From: an uncultured Chitinophaga sp.
Lineage (GTDB): Bacteria; Bacteroidota; Bacteroidia; Cytophagales; Cyclobacteriaceae
Direction: 5' to 3'
DNA: 64,000 nt
Assembly: GCA_902168205.1 (NCBI GenBank)
Contig: CABHOK010000007.1
Location: forward strand, 372,001 to 436,000
Both the position numbers and the translations under genes were made by a program. Shown here piece by piece: positions 45,684-55,535 of the stretch (position 1 is the stretch's first letter; every line of letters begins with the position of its first letter). Below the pieces are notes generated by a model that saw only the letters and a list, made by a program, of their open reading frames with translations, did no database searches and was not told where the DNA came from.

Positions 45684-48218
45684 ATGCTTTCCCTGATTAA
45701 ATCATTTTGCTTTGCATTCCTGTTTTTTGGCTTTGTGTCCCTGCAAGCAGCGCCTCCGGGTGGACTAAAGTTTCATGGAAGCGAGCAATCCATCAATCAA
45801 CGCACATCATACAATGTTTTTGGGGAGAAGACTCCCGAGTTTTCAGATCACTTTGATATTGAGTTCAACCTGTCGCTCTTTCCCACAACAGAGTTCGGGT
45901 ATATCATCCGCATTAAAAACAAGGAAAGTAACCGAATCTATAATCTGTTCTACGATGGTCAGGGCAGTGATCTCGTTTTTAAATTTAATGAAGAGGGCAA
46001 GAATAACCTGATCGTGGCCACGATGAATCGTGATGAGCTGCTCGACCTGCACTGGTTTAAAATGAAAATCGTATTCGATCTGAAAAGCGATTCGATTAAA
46101 CTAACCGTTCATAACAAAACGTTTGGAACCGGTAATGAAGAATTTCCAGAGCTCTACTACCCGATCATTCTCTTCGGTAAAAGCGATCACATCATTGACG
46201 TTCCGTCATTCGCTATAAAAGATCTCTCCGTGGGCAACCAGGAGAAATATAGCTTTCCGTTAAATGAAAGCAAAGGCAATGTTGTTTACGATATAAGCGG
46301 CAATGCCATGGGTGAAGTTGCCAATCCGGAGTGGCTGGTGAATGATGCCTACCACTGGCGGTATAAGACTTCATTCAAATCGAAGTCAGTAGCAGGTGCT
46401 AATTATAACCCGGAGAAAAAAGAGATATACTATTTCAACCGCGATTCACTGCATGTATACAATGTGCGATCGGGCGACACGGATGTTAAAGTTTTCCGGG
46501 AAGCATGTCCGGTGAAACTTATGCTGGGCACAAACTTCATCGACACACAACATAACAAACTATATTCGTATGAGACTTACTATTCTCATCCCAACGAAAA
46601 CTACGCGGGACCAACGGTAGCGAGTCTTGATCTGAATACTTATGAATGGACAGCCGAGAATTCGGAGCAACTCACAAGCCCGCTCCACCATCATGGTTCC
46701 TACTTCAACACACCGGCTCAACAGTACACGATCTTCGGGGGTTTTGGACGAATGCGCTATAGCAAGGATTTCTTTGCGTATGATTTACACAGGAAGCAAT
46801 GGGACACACTTCGTGGCTATACGGGAGACTTTCTCTCCCCTCGTTATTTTTCGTCCGTAGGATATTTAAAAAAGACAAACTGTATATATGTCTTTGGTGG
46901 AATGGGCAATGAGTCCGGAGAGCAGACGGTGGGAAGAAAGTATTATTATGATCTCTACAAGATAGATTTGACCACGAAGCATGTCTCAAAGCTTTGGGAA
47001 ATTCCCTGGGAGCGCGACAATGTAGTTCCGGTAAGAGGAATGGTGATACTGGATGATTCAAGCTTCTACACATTATGTTACCCGGAGCACTTTACGGAAT
47101 CGCTTCTGAAGCTCTACAGGTTTTCGCTGAAAGACGGCAGTTATGAAATACTGGGAGACTCTATCCCTATATTTTCTGACAAGATTACCACGAACGCCAA
47201 CCTGTATTACGACAGTATGCTCAACAACCTGTATGCTGTTGTTCAGGAATTTGACGATGATATTTCATCAGACCTGAAAGTATATTCGTTGTCGTTCCCT
47301 CCCCTTACGGCACAGGAGCTCGCAAGCTATTCGAGGGAAAAAGGCAATTATGCGCTGGTGATCATTTTCCTTGTCGCTATAGTGGCTGCGGGAGGTATAT
47401 ATTTGTTATACCGAAAACAAAAATCTAAATACAGCACGGTTGAAGGTGACACGGAAGACATTGTTACACTACCTGGTGAAGTTCCGTCAGAAGCGACAGC
47501 TATAACATCACGCCCCAACTCGATTTACCTGTTTGGAGATTTTACCGTTCGCGATCGTAACAACCGGGATGTTACCTATTTGTTCAGCGCACAACTGAAG
47601 CAGATATTCTGTCTCATTTTACAATACAGCATAACCGAAAATGGTATAGCATCCGCACGACTCAGCAATATACTGTGGCCTGACAAGCCTGCTGACAAAG
47701 TAAAGAACTCAAGAGGTGTTACGATCAACCATTTGCGCAAAGTACTCAGCGAGCTGGATGGTATCGAATTGATCTACGACAAAGGGAATTTCAAGATAGA
47801 ACAATCCGAAGCGTTTTATTGTGACTATACACGATGTATACAGATCATCTCTTCCAATGAAGTTGATAAGTACAGGGATGAACTCGTGGATATACTATCA
47901 CGTGGCAAGTTTCTGCAACTCTCCGATCACGAGTTATACGATTCATTCAAAGAAGAAGTAGAAAAGAAACTCGAACCGGTATTGCTGCTGGAGATGGAAA
48001 AGAGTTTTACAGCAGAGCTTTATCCAACAACGATTGCCTTTGCAGAAGCCATCACCAACATCGATCCGCTGAATGATGCCGCGTTAACGTTCCAGGTTAA
48101 AGCGATGCAACGATTAAAGATGAATGATGAAGCGAGACTGCGCTACCAGACATTTATCATCGAGTATAAAAAAGTAATGGGGACTGATTATCCCCATCCT
48201 TTCAAGAGCTTTGTTTGA
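45684..48218 (+). CDS. Membrane-anchored Kelch/lectin sensor with SARP-type DNA-binding domain
   Basis: An 844-residue protein from the ATG at 45684, which gives the signal peptide MLSLIKSFCFAFLFFGFVSLQA. Order: lectin-like (concanavalin-type) beta-sandwich (about 30-190), Kelch/galactose-oxidase-type propeller (about 225-540, e.g. QQYTIFGGFGRMRYSKDFFAYDL and NCIYVFGGMGNESG), one TM helix (about 554-576, YALVIIFLVAIVAAGGIYLLY), an OmpR/SARP-type winged helix (about 613-710, IYLFGDFTVRDRNNRDVTYLF, RLSNILWPDKPADKVKNSRGVTINHLRKVL) and a BTAD-like helical domain (about 720-844). It would sense something outside and bind DNA from the membrane, without phosphorelay. Targets could be the hydrolase at 44580 or the mannan locus that converges on it; neither is shown by the sequence. 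Confidence 0.88.
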   Translation: MLSLIKSFCFAFLFFGFVSLQAAPPGGLKFHGSEQSINQRTSYNVFGEKTPEFSDHFDIEFNLSLFPTTEFGYIIRIKNKESNRIYNLFYDGQGSDLVFKFNEEGKNNLIVATMNRDELLDLHWFKMKIVFDLKSDSIKLTVHNKTFGTGNEEFPELYYPIILFGKSDHIIDVPSFAIKDLSVGNQEKYSFPLNESKGNVVYDISGNAMGEVANPEWLVNDAYHWRYKTSFKSKSVAGANYNPEKKEIYYFNRDSLHVYNVRSGDTDVKVFREACPVKLMLGTNFIDTQHNKLYSYETYYSHPNENYAGPTVASLDLNTYEWTAENSEQLTSPLHHHGSYFNTPAQQYTIFGGFGRMRYSKDFFAYDLHRKQWDTLRGYTGDFLSPRYFSSVGYLKKTNCIYVFGGMGNESGEQTVGRKYYYDLYKIDLTTKHVSKLWEIPWERDNVVPVRGMVILDDSSFYTLCYPEHFTESLLKLYRFSLKDGSYEILGDSIPIFSDKITTNANLYYDSMLNNLYAVVQEFDDDISSDLKVYSLSFPPLTAQELASYSREKGNYALVIIFLVAIVAAGGIYLLYRKQKSKYSTVEGDTEDIVTLPGEVPSEATAITSRPNSIYLFGDFTVRDRNNRDVTYLFSAQLKQIFCLILQYSITENGIASARLSNILWPDKPADKVKNSRGVTINHLRKVLSELDGIELIYDKGNFKIEQSEAFYCDYTRCIQIISSNEVDKYRDELVDILSRGKFLQLSDHELYDSFKEEVEKKLEPVLLLEMEKSFTAELYPTTIAFAEAITNIDPLNDAALTFQVKAMQRLKMNDEARLRYQTFIIEYKKVMGTDYPHPFKSFV

Positions 48219-48307
48219 TTATCCGCTAATCGTTAAAAGTCCGGTGTCTCCGCATATATAGCACACTTCACGAATAACCATTAACGGTTACCGGATAACG
48301 ATTACCG

Positions 48308-50809
48308 CTACTTCTCCAACATCTTGATAAAATACCCGCCCACTACGGAGCGCGCCTGGAATCCCACCTGCTTGGCATCCGGTGTTTCGTACCAATCGCT
48401 CATCGGAACGCGATCTGGTGTTTCTGTAACAAAACCATATAGCGGGTCGATAAGCTTCTGGAACGTTGCTGTATCATTAGCCAGTGTTGCTGTCCAAACG
48501 ATCCAGTCTGCTTTAGTATAGGTTCTCCGGTTGTCCAATGGCAAACCATATTTGTTCTGCTTGGTCTGGTAGTAAGCAATTTCTTTTTGCAATACGCTGT
48601 CGGGGAAAATACCAAGCTTTAGCAACTTGTCCCAAACCAGGTTATACTTCTGGCTCCACGTTCCGGGTTGATCGAACGTAAGGCGAAAGTGATCGCCATC
48701 GTCCGCCATCTTTACCCACTCCTGCGCCATCTTTTTAGCTTCACTGGTATATTTCGCTGCTATATCTTTTTTGCCAAGCATATCGGCAAGTTTACCATAG
48801 CCTGCTATACCTACAATTGCCTTTGCTGAAAGATTTACGTTGTGCGCAAAATGTCCGGCAAAGTCATCTGTGCAAAGTTGATTTTCCGGATCAAGACCAT
48901 GCTCCAGCAGATAGTTCGCCCATGTAGTCAACGCTTCCCAATGTTTTTCGGCATAGTCAGCTTTTCCTTCTATTGTAGCAATGGCCGTTGCCAGTATCAG
49001 CATGTTACCGCTCTCTTCTACAGGCATGTCACCACCATACGTTTGTCCATTGGCCTGCGGATAGGTACCGACATCGTGCGCTGCAAACGGCTTTGTCCAC
49101 TTGCCACTTTCGGTATAGTAAAATATCGGGTTCATCATTCCCTTCAGAAGTTCAGGATTGTATTTGAGATAGAGCGGAGCAGACGGATACGTTATATCCA
49201 CCGTACCGATCGAACCATTACTAAAATTCTCCTTCGATAAAAAAAGCGTGTTACCCTCCATATCCTTCGCCAGCTTGTGTGCCGCTATAGATTGACGATA
49301 GGCGAGCACGCACAGGCGCGCATACTTTTCACCTCCGGCTGCCAGTGCATCACTATATATTTTGTTGTCAAACTCATCACAACGTGCTATAACTGTCTCA
49401 TAGTCTGCTGCTGCACCCGACAAAGCCTTATCAAAACTTACCTGTCCATCTTTCGTCCACCATGCTTTCAGATTCTTTTCAAAATACTGCAGTGACTCAA
49501 TATCATCGTAGGCCAGCATAACATGCCCCGTTGCCGGTGTTGTTGATACTTTATTCAGGTTGTCTGTGTAAGCAAGCACCGGCATGGTGTTCGACAGAAC
49601 TGCAGTAATCTTCTCGCTGGAAGGATTTACTTTACCACTCTCGGTGAACGACTTTTTCACGGCTGAGAAATCGCCCATAGCCAGTCCGTTATTTTTAGAT
49701 TCTTTGGAAGCGATGTAAAAATATCCCCAGTCGATGCGAACATTGTCACCTTTCTTTTTCAAAACAGGTTGCTCGGTTGTTCCCGTTTTCACAAAGTCTA
49801 TATCGCCTGTTTTACCGGTGGTTATTTCAACCTCCTGATTCAATTCGTTAACAGCCCATTCCGGTGTAGCATCGAAATATACCTGTACATCGTGCGACTG
49901 ACCATCGTTGGAAACAGCTTCGTAGCTGATATAGTTTACGGGACGTGAAAGCAAATCCAGATCATCGATCAGCAAAGGTGAAGCGAACTCAACATGCAAA
50001 TCTACCGGACCACACGTGAAATCATATTTAGTTTGTGTAGCCGTGATCTTCACACTTTTCTGAACCGCAGCGTCAGCAAAGATTGGCTGCTGATCGCTCT
50101 CTTTGAAAATACCAAAGTCAACGTACGCCAGACCACCTCGATCAAGACAGTGTGCAGCAATTACGTTTTTACCGTTGGCATTCAACAAGCTCTTATCAAG
50201 TTTCATGGTAACACCGTTCTTGGCATGATTACCGGTGTTAACGATCTCCTTACCATTCAGGTATAACTCGAAATCATCATCGTGCGAATAGATTAGATAT
50301 AATTCGCCATTTCCTATAACAGGCAAAATAAATTCTCTGCGCACCCATATCTCTTTTGTTTGCCACGGAGTGTTAGTCTCAAAAGTATTGGGTGTCCCAA
50401 AACCGGCTTTACCACTTTGCCATACAGCATCCTTGAAGTCAGGTTGCTCCCAGCCCTTTGCAGGTTCCTTCGTTACATACTTTCCCTGCCATGGTTCATG
50501 TTTTGCATCGGGTAAAACAGGTTTCAATGGAATCTCCTCTTTTCCGAGAAAGCGATATACTTGCCCGTCAACCCGTACAGCACCAATCAACGAATGATTT
50601 TTACCGGTCCAATGTTTTACCGGACTATCAAACAATTGATCGGATGTTGACCATGCACTGGTATAGGGGTCAATGGTTATCAACGGATAGGCTGGAGCAC
50701 GAAACGCCAAACCAGCTTCTTCCTTTTTTTGCACGTCCTGCTTACCACAGGAAGCCAGGGCGATGGCAACAAAAATTGCCGGTATTTGATTTAAGGATAT
50801 TTTGAACAT
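48308..50809 (-). CDS. DUF4965/DUF1793 (glutaminase A-like) lipoprotein
   Basis: An 833-residue lipoprotein (Cys21 in AIALASCGKQD). The N-terminal DUF4964-type segment (LITIDPYTSAWSTSDQLFDSPVKHWTGK) is followed by an inserted galactose-binding-like sandwich (about 110-240, LYLIYSHDDDFELYLNGKEI). Then come DUF5127-like and DUF4965 parts and a helical C-terminal DUF1793 domain (NLSAKAIVGIAGYGKLADMLG, TYTKADWIVWTATLAN). The family includes fungal glutaminase A, but bacterial members sit in glycan loci and their true activity is unclear. It is the last gene of the mannan-type operon, 21 bp after GH92. The 89-bp gap to the converging regulator has no convincing terminator. Confidence 0.9.
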   Translation of the reverse strand: MFKISLNQIPAIFVAIALASCGKQDVQKKEEAGLAFRAPAYPLITIDPYTSAWSTSDQLFDSPVKHWTGKNHSLIGAVRVDGQVYRFLGKEEIPLKPVLPDAKHEPWQGKYVTKEPAKGWEQPDFKDAVWQSGKAGFGTPNTFETNTPWQTKEIWVRREFILPVIGNGELYLIYSHDDDFELYLNGKEIVNTGNHAKNGVTMKLDKSLLNANGKNVIAAHCLDRGGLAYVDFGIFKESDQQPIFADAAVQKSVKITATQTKYDFTCGPVDLHVEFASPLLIDDLDLLSRPVNYISYEAVSNDGQSHDVQVYFDATPEWAVNELNQEVEITTGKTGDIDFVKTGTTEQPVLKKKGDNVRIDWGYFYIASKESKNNGLAMGDFSAVKKSFTESGKVNPSSEKITAVLSNTMPVLAYTDNLNKVSTTPATGHVMLAYDDIESLQYFEKNLKAWWTKDGQVSFDKALSGAAADYETVIARCDEFDNKIYSDALAAGGEKYARLCVLAYRQSIAAHKLAKDMEGNTLFLSKENFSNGSIGTVDITYPSAPLYLKYNPELLKGMMNPIFYYTESGKWTKPFAAHDVGTYPQANGQTYGGDMPVEESGNMLILATAIATIEGKADYAEKHWEALTTWANYLLEHGLDPENQLCTDDFAGHFAHNVNLSAKAIVGIAGYGKLADMLGKKDIAAKYTSEAKKMAQEWVKMADDGDHFRLTFDQPGTWSQKYNLVWDKLLKLGIFPDSVLQKEIAYYQTKQNKYGLPLDNRRTYTKADWIVWTATLANDTATFQKLIDPLYGFVTETPDRVPMSDWYETPDAKQVGFQARSVVGGYFIKMLEK

Positions 50810-50830
50810 ACGATAGATTTCCTTTTCGGT

Positions 50831-53113
50831 TTATTTTTCATTTGAGAATGAGTACGGAAAGTCACTTTTCTCCACGCCTCTCTTTTTATTCGGAGAAGCG
50901 CTCATGTTAACATTGATCGTTGCGCCCTTCATCAGGTCTTCGTGCGTCAGGTAATTCTTCGTGTACACTTTACCATTCAGCTTCATCTCCGATATATAGC
51001 GATTTTCTTTTGAATTATTAGTAGCCGTGATCACGATCTCTTTCCCGTTATCCAATTTAATTTTCACAGACTTGAACAGAGGCGATCCCACAATATACTC
51101 GTTGCTGCCCGGACATAGCGGATAAAAACCCAATGACGAGAAAACATACCATGCAGAAGTCTGCCCGTTGTCTTCATCACCACAATAGCCATCCGGTGTT
51201 GCTGCATATAGCTTGTCGATGATCTCACGCGCCCAATACTGTGCTTTCCAAGGTTCGCCTGCATAGTTGTATAAATATACCATGTGCTGGATCGGCTGAT
51301 TACCGTGTGCGTATTGCCCCATGTCCATCACCTGCATTTCGCGCATCTCGTGAATCATCGAGCGGCTTTCCATTCCTCTTGAACCGGGAATAACAAAAAC
51401 AGAATCGAGCATCGATACAAATTGCTTTTGTCCACCCATCAGGTCGATCAATCCCTGTGGATCATGAAACACAGACCATGAGTAATGCCAGCTGTTTCCT
51501 TCGGTAAAATCGCGCCCCCAGTCAGCAGGGTTAAATGTCTCAGCGAAAGAGCCGTTACGTGCACGGCCTGCCATCAACTTGCGTTGCGAATAATACAGGT
51601 TCTTATAATTCAAGGCACGTTTCGCATATATATCAATTTCATGCTGTGGCTTGTTGAGTGCCTTCCCTAAACGATAGATTGTCCAATCGTCATACGCATA
51701 TTCCAGTGTACGCGCTACATTCTGATCAACGTCTATATCATTTGGTATATAGCCATACTGGTTATAGTGCTCATATCCTTTTCTTCCGGATGCAGAAACT
51801 TTAGGATGCACGCTGTTTGCGCCGTGCTTCAAAGCTTCCCATAGTGTCTCAATGTCATAACCACGCACACCTTTCAGATAAGCATCAGCAACGACAGACG
51901 CAGAGTTATTACCCACCATGATGTCGCGATGACCGGGGCTTGCCCATTCGGGAAGAAAGCCGCTTTCTTTATAGGCGTTCGCGAGACCTTCCTGCATCTT
52001 TGCATTTTCAGAAGGGTATAAAAAATTGAGGAATGGAAACAGACTGCGAAATGTATCCCAGAAGCCGGTATCGGTATACATATAGCCCGGTGATACTTTC
52101 CCATTGTACGGGCTGTAGTGAACTACTTTTCCATTAGCATCTACTTCTGAAAAATTTCTCGGGAATAAAACAGAGCGATAGAATGAAGAGTAGAATGTAC
52201 GGAGGTTATCGAGGTTATCGTCTTCTACCTTGATCTTTCCCAACACATCATTCCAGCGTTGCTTTCCTTTACTCACAACTTTATCGAAGTCAGCATCACC
52301 TAATTCTTTCAGGTTACGAAGCGCTTGTTCTTCACTGATAAAAGACGAAGCGACACGGGCATGGACCTGCTCGTTATCAGAAGTTGAGAAACCAATAACG
52401 GCACCAGCATGATTTCCTTTAAACTCCTTCTCTCCTTCTGTGACCTTGCCATCTTTAACAGCCGCTACATACGCGAACGGCTTGTCGAAAATAATAACAA
52501 AGTAATTTTTGAAATTATCCGGCACGCCTCCGCTGTTGCGCGTGGTATAGCCTACTATCTTCTTTTCTTCCGGTATAATTTTTATGAATGAACCTTTATC
52601 AAATGCATCGGTAACAATGAACGCATTTTTAGTTTGCGGAAAAGTAAAGCGGAACATGGCAGCTCTTTCAGTCGGAGCTATTTCCGTGGTTACATCGTGA
52701 TCGGCTAAATGTACACGGTAGTAATACGGCTTTGCAACTTCCGCTTTATGAGAAAACCAACTAGCTCTTTCATCTTCGTTGAACACAGCCTTGCCTGTAA
52801 CGGGCATGATCGAGAATTGCCCATAGTCATTCATCCACGGGCTTGGCTGATGTGTTTGCTTAAATCCCCTGATCTTGTCTGCTGTATAGGTATACATCCA
52901 GCCATCGCCCATCTTGCCGGTTTGTGGCGACCAGAAATTCATTGCCCAAGGCAGCGCCACGGCAGGATATGTATTTCCGGTTGATAACTCAAACTTTGAA
53001 TTTGTTCCTACCAGTGTACTTACATAACTGACAGGATCACTAACCTGCGCATTTACTTTCAGAATAAGACACCCTAAAAAAAACATCCCTGGTAAACCAA
53101 TTTTCTTCCTCAT
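50831..53113 (-). CDS. GH92 alpha-mannosidase
   Basis: A 760-residue secreted enzyme (signal MRKKIGLPGMFFLGCLILKVNAQ). The GH92 signatures are PAVALPWAMNFWSPQTG, GFKQTHQPSPWMNDYGQFSIMP, the catalytic-domain segment GNSWHYSWSVFHDPQGLIDLMGG and CGDEDNGQTSAWYVFSSLGFYPLCPG. GH92 enzymes are calcium-dependent, inverting exo-alpha-mannosidases (alpha-1,2, -1,3, -1,4 or -1,6). The HQPSPWMNDYG form of the N-terminal loop differs from the THLSG form I associate with many alpha-1,2 enzymes, so the linkage preference is open. With GH76 in the same operon, the substrate is probably an alpha-mannan. Confidence 0.96.
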   Translation of the reverse strand: MRKKIGLPGMFFLGCLILKVNAQVSDPVSYVSTLVGTNSKFELSTGNTYPAVALPWAMNFWSPQTGKMGDGWMYTYTADKIRGFKQTHQPSPWMNDYGQFSIMPVTGKAVFNEDERASWFSHKAEVAKPYYYRVHLADHDVTTEIAPTERAAMFRFTFPQTKNAFIVTDAFDKGSFIKIIPEEKKIVGYTTRNSGGVPDNFKNYFVIIFDKPFAYVAAVKDGKVTEGEKEFKGNHAGAVIGFSTSDNEQVHARVASSFISEEQALRNLKELGDADFDKVVSKGKQRWNDVLGKIKVEDDNLDNLRTFYSSFYRSVLFPRNFSEVDANGKVVHYSPYNGKVSPGYMYTDTGFWDTFRSLFPFLNFLYPSENAKMQEGLANAYKESGFLPEWASPGHRDIMVGNNSASVVADAYLKGVRGYDIETLWEALKHGANSVHPKVSASGRKGYEHYNQYGYIPNDIDVDQNVARTLEYAYDDWTIYRLGKALNKPQHEIDIYAKRALNYKNLYYSQRKLMAGRARNGSFAETFNPADWGRDFTEGNSWHYSWSVFHDPQGLIDLMGGQKQFVSMLDSVFVIPGSRGMESRSMIHEMREMQVMDMGQYAHGNQPIQHMVYLYNYAGEPWKAQYWAREIIDKLYAATPDGYCGDEDNGQTSAWYVFSSLGFYPLCPGSNEYIVGSPLFKSVKIKLDNGKEIVITATNNSKENRYISEMKLNGKVYTKNYLTHEDLMKGATINVNMSASPNKKRGVEKSDFPYSFSNEK

Positions 53114-53172
53114 TTCTTTCTTAATCTTAATTCTACATTTATTAATTTATACACCTATATATGTTGTAATTT

Positions 53173-55374
53173 TCACCAACTCAATTTTACATGAACTCCT
53201 TCCGGGTTGTTTTCAAACTTTAAAAAACACGTTTTGCTACCTGCATCCCATGATGACTCCACGGGTAACGTTTTACCTGCCGCATCCGTCACTTCTATTT
53301 TGGTTGCTTTTACAGGTAAGAGTATCCGCATCACATTCGTGGTGTTCAATGCACTTTTCGCTACGAATGAATATGTACTCTTCGTTACTTTTTCCTGATA
53401 TACTCTTGCTGCAGCGGCAAGCACCTGTGGCGTTTTGGGATTCTTGACCCGGCTGATATTGTACAAGAATGCCTGCTCTCCAGGGCGAACTTGTTTTTCA
53501 TGGAGAACAGGAATTTCAGGATCAAATAAATCGATGAACCTGCCCGTCATGATATAGGGGGATAGACTTGAATTTTCGTCCACTACAGAAATAAGTTCGT
53601 ACGGTCCGCGGGTAAGTGTGAAGTGATTTTTATACTCAAGCTTTTCGGTTGATCCTGTTTCGTATAGCGTCTTGATTGTATTTACAAACGCTTCATCGTT
53701 ATTTGCTTTCAACACAAACTCCTTCGGGTCGCTGCGCAGGATATATACTTTTCCTTTTCCATATATATACTCGCCTCCGTTAAAAGGCTCTTTCACCCCG
53801 AGCTTCAGAAATAAATGTTCTGATGGTGCTTTAAATGTATTGCCGTTGGTATTCCACCACTCCTGCACACGTTGAAACGCATCTTCATCTCTGCCACAGT
53901 ATACCAGCACACCACCGTTCTTTACCCACTCGGCAATGTGATCGTGTGCGGCTTTATCCATAGGCTTCATGTTCGAGTAAGACATGATGAGTATCTTCAG
54001 ATCTTTCCACGTCTGGGGGTAGGATACATTTTCGATATGAACGGTCTTAACCGGAATGCCACGCTTCAGCAACGGAAGTGCCTGCCCATAGAAATTGGAC
54101 AACTGCGGATCTTCATATCCCTGATGAACCGGGAACCGCTGAAACATCAATGAGTTTGCCATGAGAACTCCTATACCCTGCGAACCACTCACTTTATTCC
54201 CGGACTCGGGCATGTTGTTCAGCGTATTGATCATGACCTGCATTTGTGTTGAATAAAAACGCGGTATCTGCTCTTTCCTGTCGCTGTTGGCGCTCGTGCG
54301 ATAGTAGCCTTCATATATACGATCCGGCCACGGCATTACTTCATAGTCAGCGATCTTCGGATATAGCAGTTGTGCTGTAAACGTAGCCTGGTAATTTTTC
54401 TTATAGTCGACCCAATCGCGCGGCCAGTCTTCGATCGGATCTGTGAGGAAAAACATTTTTCTTCCGGTAGGTTCCGTCATGGACTCCATTGAACCATATT
54501 CGAGAAAGGCCGTTTCGAATACGCGCTCTTTCATTTGCCCATTAAAGTAATTAGGCTCGCGTGATGTACCCGTCCACACCTGTGCTATATATCCGTCTAC
54601 ACACGGTAATGATGCCAGGCTTGCTTCGGGACTAACGATCATCCACTGTGAATAATTTACCAGCGAGTGCGTGGGTACATAGCAACGTATGTTCATGCCT
54701 TTACTCTTGCCGTACTCCTTTGCATAGGTAAAGCATTCGTTCAACGCCCTATAGTATAAATGATACTTCAACTTATTGGACAAGTATGTATTCTCAGGTG
54801 ATTCATGCTGCGGTCTCCAGTCAAATCCATAGTAAGCTTTCCACTCGCTTTTAAATGCACCGCTGTAACCGGAGCGCGCCCAGAACTCAGGCTCTTCGAG
54901 AAAGATTGCATCAATGCCTGCATCTATAACACGCTTGATGACTTTCTCCTTCATATACTTAATGAAGTTGGCGGACGGCACGATATAGGGCACCATGTGT
55001 CCGTGCCATAGCGTGTCACCTTTTTGTGTTACCTGTCCTTCATCAAGATGTTGCTCCCCATCCCAAGCACCGGTGAAATAATCCTGGTACTCACCCCATG
55101 CTATACCGGTCATGAAGTGCGTTGTATATCCCTTGTCGCGCCAGCTTTGAACGCGTTCTTCAAAAGACATATTTCCTTTTCCGTGATGATCCTTTACGCT
55201 ATATACGATAGCAACATCGGCACGTAAATCCGTTACCGGTTTCCACGGATTGGAAGTTTGAAATGTAGTTTTTTCCCGTGATTGAGTCTTTGATTGCTTG
55301 TCCTTTTGCCGTGACTGCGAATAACTTTGAACGGATAGTGCCAGCAGCAGGGAAAGTATAATCGTTTTTTGCAT
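53173..55374 (-). CDS. Unrecognised putative glycosidase with GATase-like domain
   Basis: A 733-residue secreted protein (signal MQKTIILSLLLALSVQSYSQ) after which comes a charged linker. Residues about 45-385 look like a TIM-barrel: DVAIVYSVKDHHGKG, GYTTHFMTGIAWGEYQDY, then GIDAIFLEEPEFWARSGYSGAFK, where the adjacent acids (FLEEPEFW) end a beta strand as in catalytic sites, and YIAQVWTGTSREPN. Residues about 400-560 resemble the GATase-type domain of GH42 enzymes (GVLMANSLMFQRFPV, LKILIMSYSNMKPMDKAAHDHIAEWVKNGGVLVYCG). A C-terminal beta domain follows. I cannot name a family. Position between DUF3823 and GH92 suggests action on mannan side groups. It is preceded by a terminator-like hairpin 17 bp before the ATG. 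Confidence 0.8.
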   Translation of the reverse strand: MQKTIILSLLLALSVQSYSQSRQKDKQSKTQSREKTTFQTSNPWKPVTDLRADVAIVYSVKDHHGKGNMSFEERVQSWRDKGYTTHFMTGIAWGEYQDYFTGAWDGEQHLDEGQVTQKGDTLWHGHMVPYIVPSANFIKYMKEKVIKRVIDAGIDAIFLEEPEFWARSGYSGAFKSEWKAYYGFDWRPQHESPENTYLSNKLKYHLYYRALNECFTYAKEYGKSKGMNIRCYVPTHSLVNYSQWMIVSPEASLASLPCVDGYIAQVWTGTSREPNYFNGQMKERVFETAFLEYGSMESMTEPTGRKMFFLTDPIEDWPRDWVDYKKNYQATFTAQLLYPKIADYEVMPWPDRIYEGYYRTSANSDRKEQIPRFYSTQMQVMINTLNNMPESGNKVSGSQGIGVLMANSLMFQRFPVHQGYEDPQLSNFYGQALPLLKRGIPVKTVHIENVSYPQTWKDLKILIMSYSNMKPMDKAAHDHIAEWVKNGGVLVYCGRDEDAFQRVQEWWNTNGNTFKAPSEHLFLKLGVKEPFNGGEYIYGKGKVYILRSDPKEFVLKANNDEAFVNTIKTLYETGSTEKLEYKNHFTLTRGPYELISVVDENSSLSPYIMTGRFIDLFDPEIPVLHEKQVRPGEQAFLYNISRVKNPKTPQVLAAAARVYQEKVTKSTYSFVAKSALNTTNVMRILLPVKATKIEVTDAAGKTLPVESSWDAGSKTCFLKFENNPEGVHVKLSW

Positions 55375-55391
55375 GATACTTTTGTTAAAAT

Positions 55392-55442
55392 AAAAAAATC
55401 CTCACCGCCTGGTGGAGATACCAATCATACAACGGTATGATT
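55392..55442 (-). terminator. Terminator-like double hairpin inside the mannan operon
   Basis: On the minus strand, ctccacc/ggtgagg (plus 55400-55417, one mismatch) forms a hairpin followed by A then seven T (plus 55392-55398). A second perfect 8-bp hairpin, aatcatac/gtatgatt with loop aacg, lies just upstream (55423-55442). They sit in the 161-bp gap after DUF3823. The effect would be partial termination or attenuation before the enzyme genes. Confidence 0.55.
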
Positions 55443-55535
55443 ATGCGCAATTCGTATAATGACTGCATGGCCCCTTGGAAAGTAAAGGTTCAAAGCCACC
55501 CCCATGACGAGATGACTTCAAACCTGAACTATATC

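Noticed and set aside
48219-48307. Terminator between the Kelch regulator and the DUF4965 gene
   Set aside because: The gap has partly repeated words (taatcgtta, ataacgatta) but no clean stem followed by a T-run.
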